Source of the DNA: Candidatus Eisenbacteria bacterium
GTDB lineage: Bacteria > Eisenbacteria > RBG-16-71-46 > JACRLI01
Assembly (NCBI GenBank): GCA_016235265.1
Contig: JACRLI010000005.1
Coordinates: 1 to 41,099, forward strand
Direction of reading: 5' to 3'
Length of the DNA stretch: 41,099 bases
Notes under the pieces: model-generated
Told to the model about the DNA's origin: nothing
Database searches by the model: none
What the model saw: only the letters and a program-made list of their open reading frames with translations
Program-made: the position numbers and the translations under genes
Shown here: piece by piece, positions 30,995-39,245 of the stretch
How positions within the stretch are numbered: position 1 is the stretch's first letter
Layout of the letters: every line of letters starts with the position of its first letter

Positions 30995-33175
30995 TCAGCG
31001 GTCCGCCTGCCCCACCAGTCGCCGGTAGAACCAGCCGGGCACGACAAGCTGCCTCCGATTGAGGATCGCGCCCAGGATGGCCATCCGGTGCATGGAAAGG
31101 TCCTGGCGGATCCGTTCCAGCATCTCGAATCTCGTGCGGCCTGCTTCGGCGACCAGGATCACCCGGGGTACCACCGCGCCGGCGACCAGGGCCTCCGTGC
31201 CTTCCAGTATCGGGGGCGTCTCGACGAGAACCATATCGAAGCTGCCTTCGGCCGCGGCCAGGACGGCCCGGAGGGCATCCACAAGCTCGGCGTCGTTGGG
31301 TGCCGGGGACGAGTTCCCGGCGGCGGGGACCGCGGAGAAACCCCACGAGGTGGCCTGGAGCGTCTCCCGGGCCTGCGCTGTCCCGTGGGCGATCGCCTGC
31401 AGCGACCGCCGCGGATCGAGCCCGAAGGCGGTGGCCAGGACGGGCTGGTGGCGGCGGAATTCCACCACCAGCGCGCGGAGTCCCAAGCCTTCCTGCAACT
31501 CGCGGCCGATCCGGACTGCGGCGGTCGTGGTCCCGCACCCCGCGCCGGCGCCGCACAGGAGGAATGCGCGCACGGGCCCCGAAGCGGCCATGCCGGCGAG
31601 GGCCAGCGCCGCCTTCGCATACGAGGCCGGGGGCGCCGAGAAGACCGCGGCGGGCCCGGGATCCGGAGCCGGCAGGGCGGCCCCGCCGGCGCCCGCGGAG
31701 GAGTGGAGCGCGGCGTCCAGGACGGTTGCGATCACCGGGGCCCCGGCCCACTGCTCCAGGGCCTCCGCCGTGTGGATCCGGTGGTCAAAGAACTCGGTCA
31801 GCGTGACCCATGCAGCCGCCGCGAACAGGGACACCGCCAGGCACACCAGCAGGAGCATGGACTTGCGCATGCCGCTCGGGCCCAGCGGATCGGTGGCGTA
31901 CTCCACCACCGCCACGTTGCCGATTCCCTGCTGTCCCAGCGCGCTCGTGGCGCTGGCCTCCTCCAGCTTCCGGCGATACAGGGCGTCGTTCTCCTCGAGC
32001 CCCGCCAGCGCACGCTTCATCGAGGTCCACGTCATCTGTTCCTGCTGCAGGGAATCCAGCTGGGCCTGCGCCCGCGCGCGGGCCCGGCGGCGCGCCTCCT
32101 GGCTGGCCTGCCGCTCCAGCAGGTCGGTGCGCAGGGAGGAGCGCAACAGCCCCATCACCAGGTCGAACTGGCGCTGGGTGTTCTGCGCGCGCCGGCCGTC
32201 CTCGAGCTCCACCAGCTTCAGGCGCTCCCGCTCCCGGCGCAGGGCCGAGAGATCCACGATCAACTGCTGGAGATAGGAGCCTTCCTTGAACGAGCCCACG
32301 GAGGAGAAGTCGGGGTCGTGCTGGGACGCCTGGGCCTCGAACCGCTCGACGCGCGCCCGGGCCTCCTGGCACGCCAGCCCCGCTTCGTCCTCGGCGTTCT
32401 GCAATTCCGCGAGCTGGCCCACCAGCGTGCGCTTCTGGTCCTCGAGGGAGCGGATGCCGCCGGCGCGCTCGAAGCGCTGGAGTTCCTGTTCCGTAGCCGC
32501 CAGCCGTGACCGGCTCTCCCCCGCGCGGAGGCGGAAGAAGTTCACCGCGCTGCGGTCCTGGAACAGGGTGGAGCGGAAGCGCTGGTAGCGGTCGATGATC
32601 GTGTTGAGCACCAGGCTCGCGCCCTCGCGGGCGGGGAGTGTCAGGGTGGCCACCACGATGTTGGAGTCCCGCTGCCGGGTGACCCGGAGGGAATGCTCCA
32701 GCATCGCGATCGCCTGCTGGCGCGGCGTCAGCTTCTCGCGGAACCCCAGGACCACCAGCGCATCCGTGATCCGAGTACGGATGCCGAGGACGGCCTGGCG
32801 CAGCTGGTGGCGGGCCCACGCGAACGGCCCCCGGGGAGCCGGGGCCGCCGCCGGCGCGCGGTCCAGGCCGAGCTGGTCCACCACGCCCGCGAGCAGTTCC
32901 CGGTTGTAGAGGATCTCCACCTCGGAATTCACGTCCAGGGCGCGCTCGGCGATGAACATGGACCGCGGGTCCAGCACCGTCGTGGGCGCGGCCTGTTCGC
33001 GCCCGATCCGCACCAGGAGCTTGGCCGAGACTTCGTAGGCGTCCTCGCGCAGCAGGAACATCCACGCCAGCGCGCAGACCAGGGCCGTCACGACGATGAT
33101 GACCACCGCGCGCAGGTGCCTGAAGACCACCGTGGCGATGTCGCGCATGGACGTCTGGAAGACATCCTGGGTCAT
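30995..33175 (-). CDS. Wzc/GumC-like polysaccharide co-polymerase with a degenerate kinase domain, 726 aa
   Basis: An N-terminal Wzz domain has a first membrane helix at about 22-45 and 'YEVSAKLLVRIGREQ' after it. A long coiled coil (about 200-410) and a second helix near 425-445 follow. The C-terminal ~250 residues have the fold of bacterial tyrosine kinases, but the Walker A reads GAGAGCGTTT with no Lys before the Thr run. Walker A' is 'ALVVEFR' in place of the usual Asp-x-Asp, and Walker B is 'DMVLVETPP' with Glu for Asp. There is no C-terminal Tyr cluster. It is probably a structural co-polymerase without autokinase activity. ATG 33175 is preferred; a GTG at 33184 is possible. It lies 39 bp after the Wza-like gene. 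Confidence 0.88.
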   Translation of the reverse strand: MTQDVFQTSMRDIATVVFRHLRAVVIIVVTALVCALAWMFLLREDAYEVSAKLLVRIGREQAAPTTVLDPRSMFIAERALDVNSEVEILYNRELLAGVVDQLGLDRAPAAAPAPRGPFAWARHQLRQAVLGIRTRITDALVVLGFREKLTPRQQAIAMLEHSLRVTRQRDSNIVVATLTLPAREGASLVLNTIIDRYQRFRSTLFQDRSAVNFFRLRAGESRSRLAATEQELQRFERAGGIRSLEDQKRTLVGQLAELQNAEDEAGLACQEARARVERFEAQASQHDPDFSSVGSFKEGSYLQQLIVDLSALRRERERLKLVELEDGRRAQNTQRQFDLVMGLLRSSLRTDLLERQASQEARRRARARAQAQLDSLQQEQMTWTSMKRALAGLEENDALYRRKLEEASATSALGQQGIGNVAVVEYATDPLGPSGMRKSMLLLVCLAVSLFAAAAWVTLTEFFDHRIHTAEALEQWAGAPVIATVLDAALHSSAGAGGAALPAPDPGPAAVFSAPPASYAKAALALAGMAASGPVRAFLLCGAGAGCGTTTAAVRIGRELQEGLGLRALVVEFRRHQPVLATAFGLDPRRSLQAIAHGTAQARETLQATSWGFSAVPAAGNSSPAPNDAELVDALRAVLAAAEGSFDMVLVETPPILEGTEALVAGAVVPRVILVAEAGRTRFEMLERIRQDLSMHRMAILGAILNRRQLVVPGWFYRRLVGQADR

Positions 33176-33214
33176 GACTGCCACCCCGGGACCGGCCCGC
33201 GCTTTCCGGCCACG

Positions 33215-34000
33215 CTACTGCACCGTGAAGCGGCTGTTGAGCGCATAGGGGAAGGACAGGCTGCGGGGCACGATGTCATTGATGAACTGCTGCACGAACT
33301 GCCCCACCCGGGCGATGGCCGTCTTCGGGACGTACACCACGTCGTAGGGAGCGAGGATCACGTCGGGATCCCGGCCGTCGAGGACGCGGTCCAGGTCAAT
33401 CTCGCGGACGGTGCTGCTGTCCGGGCCGGCCGAACGCAGCAGCAGCACCTGGCTCAGCCGGGCGGAACCCCGGGCGCCGCCGCGCGCGAACAGCGCCTGG
33501 GCGCAGGTCAGCCGGCCTTGCACCGGGCAGGTGCCCGGGGAGACCACCTCGCCCCCGACGTACACCAGCTGCGGCGTGGCCGACCTCACGATCGCCGTCA
33601 CTTCCGGGTTGGGAATGAGGCGCGCGTACTTCTCGCGCAGGCGGTCCGAGAGTTCCCCCGGCGTGAGATCCGCCGCCTGCACCTCCCCCACGAGCTGGAG
33701 AGAGATGTAGCCGTCCGGGCGGATCACCAGGGACTCGTTGAGCTCGGGACTGTAGTAGAACTTGATGTCGAGTCCGTCGCCCGGGGCAAGACGGTAGGCA
33801 GCCCGCGGCCGGGTGGTATTCTCCGGCCCGGCGGGAGCGAGGGCCGCGTCCGGGCGGCCGCCCGCGCAGCCGGAGAGAGCCGGCAGCCCCAGCATCCACA
33901 TCGCGACGACGAACCCCGCGGAGATCGGGAAGCGACAGGCGCTCCGCCCACCCGCGGGCTGTCCCGCGGGCCCGGCCTGCGGCGGCCGAATCGGATTCAC
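33215..34000 (-). CDS. Wza/GumB-like polysaccharide export lipoprotein, 261 aa
   Basis: The lipobox LSGC (Cys45) follows a hydrophobic segment. The polysaccharide-export domain is clear: 'YRLAPGDGLDIKFYYSPEL', 'VIRPDGYISLQLVGEVQAA', 'LIPNPEVTAIV'. A single SLBB-type beta-grasp domain follows ('QLVYVGGEVVSPGTCPV', 'QVLLLRS', 'DVILAPYDVVYVPKT'). It is shorter than Wza, which has more SLBB repeats, and close to GumB-like proteins. The GTG start overlaps the stop of the preceding GT4 gene (GTGA). Its role is the outer-membrane exit channel for the polysaccharide. Confidence 0.9.
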   Translation of the reverse strand: MNPIRPPQAGPAGQPAGGRSACRFPISAGFVVAMWMLGLPALSGCAGGRPDAALAPAGPENTTRPRAAYRLAPGDGLDIKFYYSPELNESLVIRPDGYISLQLVGEVQAADLTPGELSDRLREKYARLIPNPEVTAIVRSATPQLVYVGGEVVSPGTCPVQGRLTCAQALFARGGARGSARLSQVLLLRSAGPDSSTVREIDLDRVLDGRDPDVILAPYDVVYVPKTAIARVGQFVQQFINDIVPRSLSFPYALNSRFTVQ

Positions 34001-35214
34001 GATCCCGCCCCCGGGGACCCGGCCAGCTGCGCGACCCGGCCGTTCGCGCGAGCCGCGTTCCGCTCCGAGGCCAGGGTTTCCACGCAGTCGTCCATGCGGG
34101 AGACGAAGCCGTCCCAGGTGAACAATCGGGAGCGCTCCAGCCCGGCGGCGCCCATGGCGCGCGCCTTCCCGGGATCCTCGGCCAGCTCCGCCATCCGCGC
34201 CGCGAACGCCTCGGGCTCGGGGGATTCGAGGAAACCGGTCGCCCCGTGGAGCACTGTCTCGCGCGGACCGCCGCGATCGGTGGCCACCACCGGCTTTCCG
34301 AATGCCATCGCTTCGACGGGTATCATGCCCCAGTCCTCGTTGAACGCGGTGAACAGCACTCCGTAGCAGGAGCGGTACAGGGCCCGCAGCTCGGCGTCGC
34401 TGGGAGACGGCGCGAATTCCACCCCGGAGTCCGCGCCGAGCCCCGCCTTGAGCCGGTCCAGGTAGGCGACGCTCTTCCGGTCCACGTGGCCCGCCACCAC
34501 CAGCCGGAAATCCCGTCCCCGCGGGCTCGTCTCCCGGAAGCGCCGGAAGGCCGCGATCCCCAGGTCGATGTTCTTGGTCCACATGATGCGCCCGGGAATG
34601 AGGAAGAAATCCCCCAGCGGGCCCGGCGCCGGCTCGGGATCGAATCCCACCCCGAGGCGCACGGTTTCCACCCGGCCGGCCGCCGCCAGCCGGCCTTCCA
34701 CGATCCGCCGGGTGACCTCGCCGCTTATCGATAGGATGTGATCGTAGCGGTTCCACGCATGGCGGTCCACAACCCGGAACGCGGCCGCCGCCGCCCGCAC
34801 CACGGCCGCGGTCCAGGGTCCGCAGGACTGGAAGTACCGGCCGCGGTAGGCGGGGTCGAAGGCGATCCGCAGGGGCGTCATGCACAGGCAGATGCTGGGC
34901 ACCGGGACATTCCGGAGCACGGCGAGGTCTCCCAGGCCGTCGGTGAGCACGACCAGGGCGTCGTAGCCCTCGAGGGGCAGGCGCTGGGTCAGGATTCGCA
35001 GCGCCGCCTGCCCCGCGGGGACCACCGAGCGCCGCACACTGACCGGGTTCAGCTCCACCACGTCGCGCTGGAGCAGCTCCGGATAGGTGTCGTGCCGGGC
35101 GTACCGGTTGGTGAAGATGGTCCAGTGGTGCCGGCTGCGCCCGGTGAGCTCGACGACCATCCGCTCGGCCCCGCTCTTCAGGTACACCCAGGGATAGTAG
35201 AGGGCGACCTTCAT
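33997..35214 (-). CDS. Family 4 glycosyltransferase, 405 aa
   Basis: It begins MKVALYYPWVYLKSGAERMV with the 'SGAERMV' acceptor loop of GT4. The C-terminal Rossmann domain shows 'FFLIPGRIMWTKNIDLGIAAF', 'DFRLVVAGHVDRKSV' and the donor site 'FNEDWGMIPVEAMAFGKPVV' with E-x7-E spacing. No membrane segments are seen, so it acts at the cytoplasmic face. It overlaps the dehydratase gene upstream (ATGA) and the export gene downstream (GTGA), so it is tightly coupled within the operon. The donor sugar is unknown; the adjacent CDP-sugar genes are candidates for its supply. Confidence 0.9.
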   Translation of the reverse strand: MKVALYYPWVYLKSGAERMVVELTGRSRHHWTIFTNRYARHDTYPELLQRDVVELNPVSVRRSVVPAGQAALRILTQRLPLEGYDALVVLTDGLGDLAVLRNVPVPSICLCMTPLRIAFDPAYRGRYFQSCGPWTAAVVRAAAAAFRVVDRHAWNRYDHILSISGEVTRRIVEGRLAAAGRVETVRLGVGFDPEPAPGPLGDFFLIPGRIMWTKNIDLGIAAFRRFRETSPRGRDFRLVVAGHVDRKSVAYLDRLKAGLGADSGVEFAPSPSDAELRALYRSCYGVLFTAFNEDWGMIPVEAMAFGKPVVATDRGGPRETVLHGATGFLESPEPEAFAARMAELAEDPGKARAMGAAGLERSRLFTWDGFVSRMDDCVETLASERNAARANGRVAQLAGSPGAGS

Positions 35215-36239
35215 GCCGGCGCAGTCTCGACGCCGCGGGCGGGCTCCGCGGTGGAGCGGAAGAACTCCGTGTACCAGTCAATGGAGTTCCGGAGCCCCTG
35301 GTCGAGCCCGTAACGCGGGGACCAGCCCAGCATCCGGCGGGCCTTCTCCGCCACCATGAACTGCTCCCGGATCTCTCCGCTGGCGATGTTCTGGATCACC
35401 GGCTCGAGGTCTTCGCGCCCCATCTGCTGGAGCACCTTGCGCACCAGGTCCAGCACCGTCAGCCGGATCTCGAGGCTGAAGTTCATCGCCTCGCCCGCCA
35501 GCGACCGGTCGGCCGCGAGACACTCCGCGAGCCGCAGGTAGCCGAGCACCGCGTCCTCCACGTACAGGAAGTCGCGGACGAACTTGCCGTCGCTGCGGAT
35601 GAGGAAGGGCTGCCCCTGGAGCGTCGAGCGGATCACGCCGGGAACGGTGCGGCTGAAGTTCAGGTCGCCGCCCCCGAACAGGTTTCCGCAGCGGGTGACG
35701 CACACCGGCAGGCTGTAGGTCGCGGCGTACATTCCGCAGATCAGGTCCGCGCAGCTCTTCGAGACGTCGTAGGGGTACTTGCCGTCCATGGGGTGGGTCT
35801 CGAGGTACGGCAGGCGCGTGGAGGCCCCGTAGGCCTTGTCCGAGGACGCGACCACGATCTGGCGAACCGGGCACTGGCGCGCGGCTTCCAGCAGGTTCCA
35901 GGTCCCCCGCACGTTGGATTCCAGCGTGCCGACCGGGTCGTTCTTGCCCACGCCGACGAGTGTCTGCGCGGCGAGATGGAAGACGGTGTCCACGTCGTAC
36001 TCGCACATCGCCCGGCGCAGCAGGGCCAGGTCCTCCAGCCCGCCGCACACCACCGGGACGCGGCGGTCCCAGCCCTCCCGGACGAACATGCTCGCGGGCG
36101 CTCCGTCCCGGACCAGCGCCACCACCGAGGCCCCCCGCTCCGCGAGGGCCCGCACCATCCATCCGCCCAGGAAACCGGTCGCGCCGGTCACCAGCACGGC
36201 CCTGCCGGACCAGAACCCGCCTGCCGCGTCGGGCTTCAC
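35211..36239 (-). CDS. CDP-glucose 4,6-dehydratase-like extended SDR, 342 aa
   Basis: 'FWSGRAVLVTGATGFLGGWMV' is the start of a Rossmann fold with GxxGxxG. 'VFHLAAQTLVGVGKNDPV', 'VVASSDKAYG', YPYDVSK (YxxxK) and 'RCGNLFGGGDLNFSRTVPG' are in the order seen in RfbG-type CDP-glucose 4,6-dehydratases. Direct coupling (GTGA) to a cytidylyltransferase-like gene strengthens this. Expected reaction: CDP-glucose to CDP-4-keto-6-deoxyglucose with bound NAD. The GTG start has GGAGG 7 nt upstream. A related NDP-sugar epimerase is the alternative. Confidence 0.82.
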   Translation of the reverse strand: MKPDAAGGFWSGRAVLVTGATGFLGGWMVRALAERGASVVALVRDGAPASMFVREGWDRRVPVVCGGLEDLALLRRAMCEYDVDTVFHLAAQTLVGVGKNDPVGTLESNVRGTWNLLEAARQCPVRQIVVASSDKAYGASTRLPYLETHPMDGKYPYDVSKSCADLICGMYAATYSLPVCVTRCGNLFGGGDLNFSRTVPGVIRSTLQGQPFLIRSDGKFVRDFLYVEDAVLGYLRLAECLAADRSLAGEAMNFSLEIRLTVLDLVRKVLQQMGREDLEPVIQNIASGEIREQFMVAEKARRMLGWSPRYGLDQGLRNSIDWYTEFFRSTAEPARGVETAPA

Positions 36240-37012
36240 GGGCGCGCCTCCCCCATCCCGGGCAGCGCCGCTCCGATCCGGGGAGCCGCGGCTTCCACCC
36301 GACCCGGGTGCGACCCGTTGCCGAGGGACCACTTGGCCTCGCCGCACTGGAACAGCCGCTCCAGCTCCTGCTGGTCCTTGCTGGTGTCCATGGACTTCCA
36401 GAAGCCCTCGTGACGGTAGGTGTGCACCTCGCCACGGCGGACCAGGGCGGGGAAGACCTCGCTTTCCAGGTTCTGGCCCTCCCAGAAGTCGAAGACGCGC
36501 TTCTCGAACACGAAGAACCCCGCATTGATCCAGCAGTCGCGAATCACGGGCTTCTCCTGGAAGCGGTCCACGCGGCCGCGCTCGTCGAAGTGCACCGTTC
36601 CGTACTGGGAGCGCAGCGGCACGGTGGTCAGCGTGGACATGCCGCCCGAGGCCTTGTGGAAGGCCAGCAGATCGTGCAGCCGCACGTCGCCGATCCCGTC
36701 GCCGTAGGTCGCGAAGAACGTGTCGCCGACGAACTCGCTGCACCTGCGGATTCGCTCCCCCGTGTCGCTGTCCTTGCCGGTGTCCAGGATCCGCACGTCC
36801 CACTCGGGGAATCGGCCCTCGAAGTAGTCGAACAGGACCTCCTGGCGATGTCCCGCCGCCAGCACGAAGCGGGTGAAGCCCTGCTCCGCGTACAGGCGCA
36901 TGATGTGGACCAGGATCGGCCGGCCGCAGACCGGCATCATGGGTTTCGGATAGTGGTCCGTGAATGGGTAGGACCGGGTCCCGGCTCCTCCGCACAAGAT
37001 CACAGTTTGCAT
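36236..37012 (-). CDS. Glucose-1-phosphate cytidylyltransferase-like nucleotidyltransferase, 258 aa
   Basis: The sugar-nucleotidyltransferase signature 'MQTVILCGGAGTRSYPFTDH' has GGxGTR, followed by 'PKPMMPVCGRPILVHIM'. The metal/phosphate loop reads 'TYGDGIGDVRLHDLLAFH', which is the RfbF-like form of the GDG motif. Then 'RFQEKP', 'INAGFFVFEK' and 'GFWKSMDTSKD' match the family. Expected reaction: CTP + glucose-1-phosphate to CDP-glucose. It starts at 37012 with GGAG 7 nt upstream; 20 residues of upstream open frame are Pro/Ser-rich and were rejected. The base preference (CTP versus dTTP/UTP) is inferred from the motif and the neighbouring dehydratase. The last ~25 residues are a Pro/Ala tail. 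Confidence 0.83.
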   Translation of the reverse strand: MQTVILCGGAGTRSYPFTDHYPKPMMPVCGRPILVHIMRLYAEQGFTRFVLAAGHRQEVLFDYFEGRFPEWDVRILDTGKDSDTGERIRRCSEFVGDTFFATYGDGIGDVRLHDLLAFHKASGGMSTLTTVPLRSQYGTVHFDERGRVDRFQEKPVIRDCWINAGFFVFEKRVFDFWEGQNLESEVFPALVRRGEVHTYRHEGFWKSMDTSKDQQELERLFQCGEAKWSLGNGSHPGRVEAAAPRIGAALPGMGEARP

Positions 37013-37061
37013 GTTCGTGCTCCCCAATGGCGGCGGCGAGGGTCCCGCCTCCGGATGCGAG

Positions 37062-38054
37062 CTAGTAGGCATTCTCCGCGCGGAGGACTGCCGGAATGGT
37101 TGCGGCCAGGATATTGAGGTCGAGCCCGACGGACCAGCGATCCACGTACTCCATGTCCAGCCGGGCGATGGTCTCGAAGTCCTGCCGCCGGCCGCTCACC
37201 TGCCACAGGCCGGTCATGCCCGGCAGCACGCTCAGGCGTCGATGCCGGGTGTGATCCTCCATCTCCGTGGCGATCCAGGTCGGCAGCGGGCGCGGCCCCA
37301 CCAGGCTCATCTCGCCGCGGAACACGTTCAGCAACTGCGGCAGCTCATCCACGCTGGTGCGCCTGAGGAACCTCCCGACCCGGGTCAGGCGCGGATCCGC
37401 GGTGATCTTGAAGACGATGCCACCGGCCTCGTTCAGGCTGGAGATGCTGTCCCGCAACTCCTCGGCGTTCGCCACCATGGTCCGGAACTTGAACAGCGTA
37501 AACGTCCGGCCCCCGCGCCCCACGCGGGCCTGGCGGAAGAGCACCGGGCCCCGGGATTCGAGCGCCACCGCGACTCCGGCCGCCAGCATCAGCGGCAGGA
37601 GCAGCAGGAACGCGATCGAGCCCAGGCCCAGGTCCACGGCCCGCTTCAGCTGCCGCCCGGGGAACCGCGACGCCGGGTGGAGATGCCACACGATCCGCGC
37701 GGCGCCGCCGGGCAGGGCCGCCGCCTGGCCGCGCGCGTCGTCGAGCATGCCGAGGTCGGTCGAGACCCTCACCCCGAGATCCCGCCCCAGGGCCCACGCG
37801 AACCGCAGGTCGTCGTACTTCGACCGCATCGGCAGGGCCACGAAGATCTCATCCACGCACTCGCGCCGCACCACCGCACCGGCATCGGCCAGGGCTCCCA
37901 TCCAGGGAATGCCCGGCTCGTGGCTCCCCAGCTCGGGCTGCAATTCCGAATCCACCGCCCCCACGATGGTGCGCGCGGGGCGCTCGCGCCGGAGGGCCCG
38001 GGCACACCGCACGGCCATCGGTCCGGTCCCGACCAGCAGGGTTCGCAACCTCAT
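37062..38054 (-). CDS. Polyprenyl-phosphate sugar-1-phosphate transferase lacking the TM bundle, 330 aa
   Basis: The catalytic C-terminal half is a complete bacterial sugar transferase. It has one membrane (re-entrant) helix at about 147-167, then 'GPVLFRQARVGRGGRTFTLFKFRTM', 'KITADPRLTRVGRFLRRTSVDELPQL', 'GEMSLVGPRPLP' and 'LPGMTGLWQVSGR'. Residues 1-130 form a Rossmann-like domain ('LLVGTGPMAVRCARALRR', 'VDEIFVALPMRSKYDDL') as in WbaP/WcaJ. The four-helix N-terminal membrane domain that normally precedes it is absent, making the protein ~330 rather than ~460 aa. It would start repeat-unit assembly by moving a sugar phosphate to undecaprenyl phosphate. Confidence 0.9.
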   Translation of the reverse strand: MRLRTLLVGTGPMAVRCARALRRERPARTIVGAVDSELQPELGSHEPGIPWMGALADAGAVVRRECVDEIFVALPMRSKYDDLRFAWALGRDLGVRVSTDLGMLDDARGQAAALPGGAARIVWHLHPASRFPGRQLKRAVDLGLGSIAFLLLLPLMLAAGVAVALESRGPVLFRQARVGRGGRTFTLFKFRTMVANAEELRDSISSLNEAGGIVFKITADPRLTRVGRFLRRTSVDELPQLLNVFRGEMSLVGPRPLPTWIATEMEDHTRHRRLSVLPGMTGLWQVSGRRQDFETIARLDMEYVDRWSVGLDLNILAATIPAVLRAENAY

Positions 38055-38072
38055 TCGCTCCGGGGCGCGGGC

Positions 38073-39245
38073 CTAGGCCTCGAGCTGGGGGCCCCCGGCG
38101 TAGGTTCCGGGCATCGGCTCGACTGAACCCAGCGGGAAGGCGCCGAGATCCATCGCCGGCGCTTCCGGCATGACCTTCCGGACCACCTTGCCGACCTCGT
38201 AGTTGTGCTCGGCCCACGCCATGAACCGACGCAGGCCGTCCCGCAGGCCGACCCGGGGCCGGTAACCCAGGTGTCCGAATGCCTTGGACAGATCGGGACA
38301 CCGGCGCATCGGCTCGTCGGTCGGGTAGGCGTCGGGGTATTCGAACAGCTCGATCTCCAGGGGCAGCCCCGTCACGTCGCGCAGGAGCTTCGCGAGGTCC
38401 ATGATCGAGATCTCGGGATCCGTGTTGCCGATGTTGTAGGGCTCGCCGGGGGTTCCCAGGAGCAGCACCCTGAGGCAGCCGGCGATCCCGTCGGAGAGGT
38501 AGCACATGGTGCGGGTCTGGGATCCCCCGCCGAAGACCTTGAGCGATTCGCCCTTGAGGGCGCTGCACGCAAACGTGGGCAGCACCCGGTAGTCGGCCGC
38601 GGCCATCCCGGGGCCGTAGAAATTGAACGGACGGACGATCTTGGTCGGCACCCCGTGCTTGCCGTGGAAGATGTAGCACAGGGTCTCCCCCGCGCGCTTG
38701 GACTCGTCGTAGCACGCCCGGGGCCCGAGGCACGAGACGTTGCCCCGGTAGGTCTCCGGCGTGGGCACGGCGGACGGTGCGGGATCCCCGTAGATCTCGC
38801 TGGAGCTGAAGTACAGGAACGCCTCCACGCCCTTCTCCACCGCCATCCGCAGGGCGTTGGTGGTCCCGATGGTGGCGGTCTCCAGGGTCTCCAGCGGGAA
38901 CTTCCGGTAGTACACCGGGCTCGCGATCCCCGCCGCGTGGATGATGAAGTGGACGGGCCCGTCCACCTGCATCGGCCGGGTCACGTCCGCCTGGATGTGC
39001 CGGACGCCGTTCGAGGCCGGCCCGCCAGAGCCTCCGCGCACGATGTGGTTGTCCATGGACACCACCCGGCACGGCGACGCGAGGAGCTGCTCGTTCGCGT
39101 ACTCGAAGAAGTCGGTGAAGGCGCGGCCCAGGAAGCCCGAGCCCCCGGTGATGAGGACGCACCGGCCCGTGAATCTGTGAACTTCGTCGCCAAGTCCCCC
39201 GGCGATCTCGCGAACATCCTGGATGCTCAGTGTGCGGTCATGCAT
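38073..39245 (-). CDS. UDP-glucuronate decarboxylase-like NAD-dependent SDR, 390 aa
   Basis: An extended SDR with 'CVLITGGSGFLGRAFTDFF' (GGxGFLG), 'FIIHAAGIASPVYYRKFPLE', 'FLYFSSSEIYGDP', YDESKR (YxxxK), 'RPFNFYGPGM' and 'CYLSDGIAGCLRVLL'. The 'AAGIASPxxYRxxPxET' and 'YDESKR' elements point to the UDP-glucuronate decarboxylase (UDP-xylose synthase) branch. A long N-terminal lead (about 25 residues) and a 40-residue C-terminal tail are extra. It overlaps the methyltransferase stop by 8 nt. The exact product (UDP-xylose or a 4-keto-pentose) is not certain. Confidence 0.82.
   Translation of the reverse strand: MHDRTLSIQDVREIAGGLGDEVHRFTGRCVLITGGSGFLGRAFTDFFEYANEQLLASPCRVVSMDNHIVRGGSGGPASNGVRHIQADVTRPMQVDGPVHFIIHAAGIASPVYYRKFPLETLETATIGTTNALRMAVEKGVEAFLYFSSSEIYGDPAPSAVPTPETYRGNVSCLGPRACYDESKRAGETLCYIFHGKHGVPTKIVRPFNFYGPGMAAADYRVLPTFACSALKGESLKVFGGGSQTRTMCYLSDGIAGCLRVLLLGTPGEPYNIGNTDPEISIMDLAKLLRDVTGLPLEIELFEYPDAYPTDEPMRRCPDLSKAFGHLGYRPRVGLRDGLRRFMAWAEHNYEVGKVVRKVMPEAPAMDLGAFPLGSVEPMPGTYAGGPQLEA

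Noticed and set aside
28769..32509. A 1246-codon open frame on the + strand, antisense to the glycosidase and Wzc-like genes
   Set aside because: Its translation is Arg/His/Gly/Pro-rich with no family motif, while the minus strand encodes two clear proteins. Long antisense frames are expected at this GC content.
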